NCBI GenBank assembly: GCA_026419775.2
Contig: JAOPGA020001860.1
Coordinates: 1 to 20,129 of the forward strand
DNA from: Acrasis kona
Taxonomy: Eukaryota; Heterolobosea; Eutetramitea; Acrasida; Acrasidae
Length of the DNA stretch: 20,129 bases
Reading direction: 5' to 3'
Shown here: piece after piece, positions 17,599-20,129 of the stretch
How positions within the stretch are numbered: position 1 is the stretch's first letter
Layout: the number at the start of each line of letters is the position of its first letter
Position numbers and translations under genes: made by a program
Notes under the pieces: generated by a model
What the model saw: only the letters and a program-made list of their open reading frames with translations
What the model was told of the DNA's origin: nothing
Databases searched by the model: none

Positions 17599-17904
17599 TT
17601 ATCCTACTTGCTTTTCAATTCCCTGATCGACGATTACAATGTATTGTTGATTGTTGGCGTAAAGTTTATACACAAATTGTCTCATTTGATCCTCTGGGTA
17701 ACGATCCCTATCGAAAGTAAAATCCTTGTAATCCTTAAGAGAGCGAGTGGTGGTGATGGATTTTGCATACCTGCATGTAATCAATGTCGTTCCATATGGT
17801 ATCGAGTGGAAGATCGTCTCGGATGTGCGCATGTTGAGAAATTTATTGGAATCTTTCTACTTACCTTCCCTCTTGTAGTGATATCAGCTGTATACCCTAC
17901 ATCT
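17599..17904 (-). pseudogene. GH31 alpha-glucosidase relic with two intact introns
   Basis: Exon b (17817-17771) encodes DLPLDTIWNDIDYMQ and exon c (17733-17599) encodes DYKDFTFDRDRYPEDQMRQF, then a long stretch ending YIVIVDQGIE. This is the start of the catalytic barrel of glycoside hydrolase family 31, where W-N-D-I-D-Y-M, DFT-D--R-P and V-D-P-G-I are hallmark motifs. Two introns separate the pieces: 47 nt with GTAAGT..CCGAG (17864-17818) and 37 nt with GTATGC..TTAAG (17770-17734); both joins are in phase. Decay signs: an in-frame TGA at 17886-17884, loss of most residues between the C-R and Y-K-R-E parts of exon a, Gln replacing the usual Pro in D-P-G-I, a stop soon after, and no catalytic Asp motif. 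Intact homologues hydrolyse alpha-glucosidic bonds, for example in glycoprotein trimming or starch breakdown. Confidence 0.75.
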
Positions 17905-17983
17905 GTATTGATTTATTTTTCCAACTGAAGTATAAGTTTTTTTTGAGAGAACACACCTGTATATTATGTCTTTTTAATAGTAT

Positions 17984-18890
17984 TTACACCAATGAGTCTA
18001 AAGTATAATTCAATCCACACTCCTCTTGCGGTATCATTAAAATGTTGCATCCATAATGTTCTTCTGCTTGTACTCTTCCGTTCAAACGTTCAAAGTATCT
18101 TGTAACAAATCTCTCGAGGTGTGCTGTCGTTCCTTCGTGATGACAAAATGATTTAAATGTACGGGACGACTTGTAATTGTGCTGATCCAATCCCAAAACT
18201 GTTGATGGTCAAAGTTTTCTCCTTGATTGAAAGTTGTAATATGGTTGGATTGATTGTTATCATTTTCATGTTGTCACAACAAAGTGATGGGTATGTATTG
18301 AAAATGTCATCCATCTTGCTAGACTCTACCATTAGTGAATTAAAAATGCATTTACTTACGTTTGAGATCTAATGTGCAAAGGCTACTGCTCATACTCAGT
18401 TGGCGGCGACATTGGATTAATTGGAGAAAATACTCTTGGAGGTTGGTGACGAAATAGGATTAATGGGACGACCATGTCGGATTAATCTTTTGTAGCCGTG
18501 CGGAGTTTGATGTTGATCTTGTTACAAGTGACTGTGTGCGTAATAGCTTTTAATGTGTTTGTTGGTCTTGTGATTGTTTGTTGAAGATCGTGAGGGAAAG
18601 TGTAATGCGATTAATGATAATGTATGTTTGATCTGATGTAAGGGTGATTTACATGTTGGTATGCTCAGATTTGAAATGTTGTGCGGCATGGTGATGTCTC
18701 GTTTGTAATGTGTTGTTGTTCAAAAGTATTTGATGAGTACTTGTTGGATTGATCATATGTTGGTGTGTCCGCTGCTGTCTGGTAAGAAGGACTCTGGATC
18801 TAGTTTTGATGTCGGGGATCCGTTTGTCGTTATTGTTTTCATCCAATGGACAGAGCATGCCCGGTCGAAGCTTTGAGATCAGACTATAAA
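17984..18890 (-). pseudogene. Family copy E
   Basis: On the minus strand: STHQILLNNNTLQTRHHHAA then QHFKSEHTN (about 18745-18655), a GTAAGT donor-like site at 18359 with GGTAG about 34 nt on, DDIFNTYPSLCCDN (about 18315-18275), LQLSIKEKTLTINSFGIGSA (about 18235-18180), and a tail open for 70 codons (18196-17984) with HHEGTTAHLERFVTRYFERL. The last two blocks are in different frames here, whereas copy A1 has them in one frame, so a small indel separates them. The unit ends just before the GH31 relic on the same strand and begins just before the divergent desaturase gene. Confidence 0.5.
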
Positions 18891-18891
18891 A
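18885..18891 (+). promoter_or_regulatory. Possible TATA box of the desaturase gene
   Basis: TATAAAA lies 113 bp before the chosen ATG and 20 bp before an earlier ATG that opens only four codons. Position and sequence fit a eukaryotic core promoter, but AT-rich DNA makes chance matches likely. Confidence 0.3.
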
Positions 18892-19003
18892 GCTTCCATA
18901 ATACAAACCAATGTCAGTTTATTAATTTCCAAAATTACAAAAAACTAATTACAATCAAGATATTGACCGCATGCGGCCATAACAAAGCAATCAAAACGGT
19001 TCA

Positions 19004-20026
19004 ATGCAGAGAGTGCACTTCGAACTAATCGGGTCTTCTTTTGCAGACGACCCATTTGTGAAAGAAGCAAGGTTAGTGAAAAAGTCTAGTGCATCAAAGA
19101 AATCTATGCCTGTAATCAATAGGAAGCACTGTAATCTAGATCAAGAGCAACAAAAAGAGTTCAAAAGAATTGTACAACGTTCAGAACAGAATGCTCCTGC
19201 ATTTGGTTTTATGAGTCGAAATAAAACAACCATGATACTGTGGGTGATGCTCGTCATGACTTTTGGTATCTTCTCAATTTGGTTATGCTACGATCATGTG
19301 AACCTACCTTCTCTAGTTGCAGCGATTCTCTTGATTGCCTCTGGGATGGTGGCTCTTCAGTTATTGTTTGTCTCCTCCCACACTGCATCTCATGCCATGT
19401 TTTTAGAGTATGAAAATATAAAGTTGGATAATGAACGCTGGTCAGAACAACATCCTATCTTTTATTATGCATTCTATCACCATCATCACTCTTTCAAAAA
19501 CAATTGGTTCCCTGAACTTTCGTATCATAATCCAAAAGGAACCATCAACGTGGTTGCTGCACATTGGGATGGATATTCTCTGTTGGCGAAAAAGGAGAGG
19601 ATCATGATTGTTTTATTCTTTATGCTGTTGAATCCAATTTGTGGCTTATTCTTCTTTGGATATGAATTGGGAGCACTACTACTTCCTTATGCTCACTTAT
19701 GGCAACACATAAGCCATAGCAGAATGGCAGTATTTGAATATATCTTGAGGATATGCGAAAAGTGTGGCCTGATTGCGAACGGTGCTGACCATCACAGACA
19801 CCACAACCACAACCATGATACAGTGTACCAAGATTTTAGTTCAAGCGGAATATACATGAAGCATATTGATGACTGGATAAATTACCTTTGGGATTGCGCT
19901 TTCAAGACTGCCAAAGAAACAGAGCACAATCGCCCTTATGATGTGATGCAACCTTATTGCTGGTGGATAAATAGAGCAGTCATCGGAAGTTTACCGGCGT
20001 TTGTTGTTGTTCTTGGATGGTTATAA
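19004..20026 (+). CDS. Membrane lipid desaturase, histidine-box type
   Basis: 340 aa, intact. A hydrophilic N-terminus of about 75 residues is followed by two adjacent membrane segments (about 77-97 and 101-125). Then come His clusters: HTASH at 126-130, HHHH at 159-162, a third hydrophobic stretch (about 200-230), H231-L-W-Q-H235 with SH238, and a dense HH-x-HH at 263-267. Such clusters bind the di-iron centre of membrane desaturases. The C-terminal half (H-x3-H-x2-H, about 25 residues, HH-x-HH, then a short loop and D-x-x-N) recalls the Kua/TMEM189 lipid desaturase domain (PF10520), whose members include plasmanylethanolamine desaturase and plant FAD4. A general fatty-acid desaturase is the alternative. 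Likely site: endoplasmic reticulum. A TTTTGCAG at about 19041-19048 could be an acceptor, so the first 15 residues are uncertain. AATAAA follows at 20040. Confidence 0.75.
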   Translation: MQRVHFELIGSSFADDPFVKEARLVKKSSASKKSMPVINRKHCNLDQEQQKEFKRIVQRSEQNAPAFGFMSRNKTTMILWVMLVMTFGIFSIWLCYDHVNLPSLVAAILLIASGMVALQLLFVSSHTASHAMFLEYENIKLDNERWSEQHPIFYYAFYHHHHSFKNNWFPELSYHNPKGTINVVAAHWDGYSLLAKKERIMIVLFFMLLNPICGLFFFGYELGALLLPYAHLWQHISHSRMAVFEYILRICEKCGLIANGADHHRHHNHNHDTVYQDFSSSGIYMKHIDDWINYLWDCAFKTAKETEHNRPYDVMQPYCWWINRAVIGSLPAFVVVLGWL

Positions 20027-20129
20027 ATTAAAACATCAAAATAAAATAGTTGGAATTTATTACAAAATCATATATCTATAATTAAAACTATAGAAGTTGT
20101 AAGCATACGCCCGTCTAGCTCAGATTCTT

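Noticed and set aside
18846-19028. 60-codon plus-strand frame upstream of the desaturase
   Set aside because: Starts at an ATG within a family copy, ends inside the desaturase N-terminus in another frame, and shows no family features.
1-20129. Bacterial operon or prophage, tRNA or rRNA genes
   Set aside because: No Shine-Dalgarno-linked gene strings, no tRNA cloverleaf or rRNA sequence noticed, and clear GT..AG introns argue for a eukaryote.

Overview
The window looks like AT-rich nuclear DNA from a eukaryote, most likely a protist or other microbial eukaryote with very short spliceosomal introns. The main evidence is three introns of 37-47 nt. Each has GT..AG ends, and each joins frames that belong to a recognisable protein family: one in an amidoligase gene and two in a glycosidase relic. 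Several more 39-53 nt introns fit unrecognised genes in phase. A non-LTR retrotransposon tail and gene relics also fit a eukaryote. The F-box/leucine-rich-repeat gene and the amidoligase are gene types also seen in large DNA viruses of protists, so virus-derived DNA cannot be ruled out, but nothing here is a viral core gene.

Layout. 1-2116: two adjacent, partly open copies of a diverged repeat/gene family read on the minus strand, carrying several GTAAGT donor-like sites. 2240-4150: no recognisable gene, with a few open frames and one candidate intron. 4150-4285: a short copy of the same family, directly abutting a foldback-like mobile element (4299-5486). The element has inverted ends built from 20-bp tandem repeats, around one minus-strand gene broken by a frame change. 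5880-6380: a 3' exon-like frame (minus) and a relic of a papain-like cysteine peptidase (plus). 6480-7330: a diverged duplication. 7390-7990: another family copy. 8230-9085: a Thr/Pro/Ala-rich, frame-shifted minus-strand locus with a credible first intron. 9660-9872: a 111-bp tandem duplication. 9800-11200: small minus-strand genes, one with a 42-nt intron. 11570-13037: a long family copy. 13436-13605: LINE-type zinc-knuckle tail.

The right third holds the best genes: F-box/LRR protein (13687-14841), putative amidoligase with a 37-nt intron (15465-16473), a convergent small three-exon gene (17128-16621, minus), a GH31 alpha-glucosidase relic with two intact introns (about 17904-17599, minus), another family copy (17984-18890, minus), and an intact histidine-box membrane lipid desaturase (19004-20026, plus).

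The genes do not form an obvious pathway. The impression is of an accessory, repeat-rich region: a few intact genes among decayed fragments, a multicopy family and mobile elements. Functional calls come from motif recognition only; no database search was possible.
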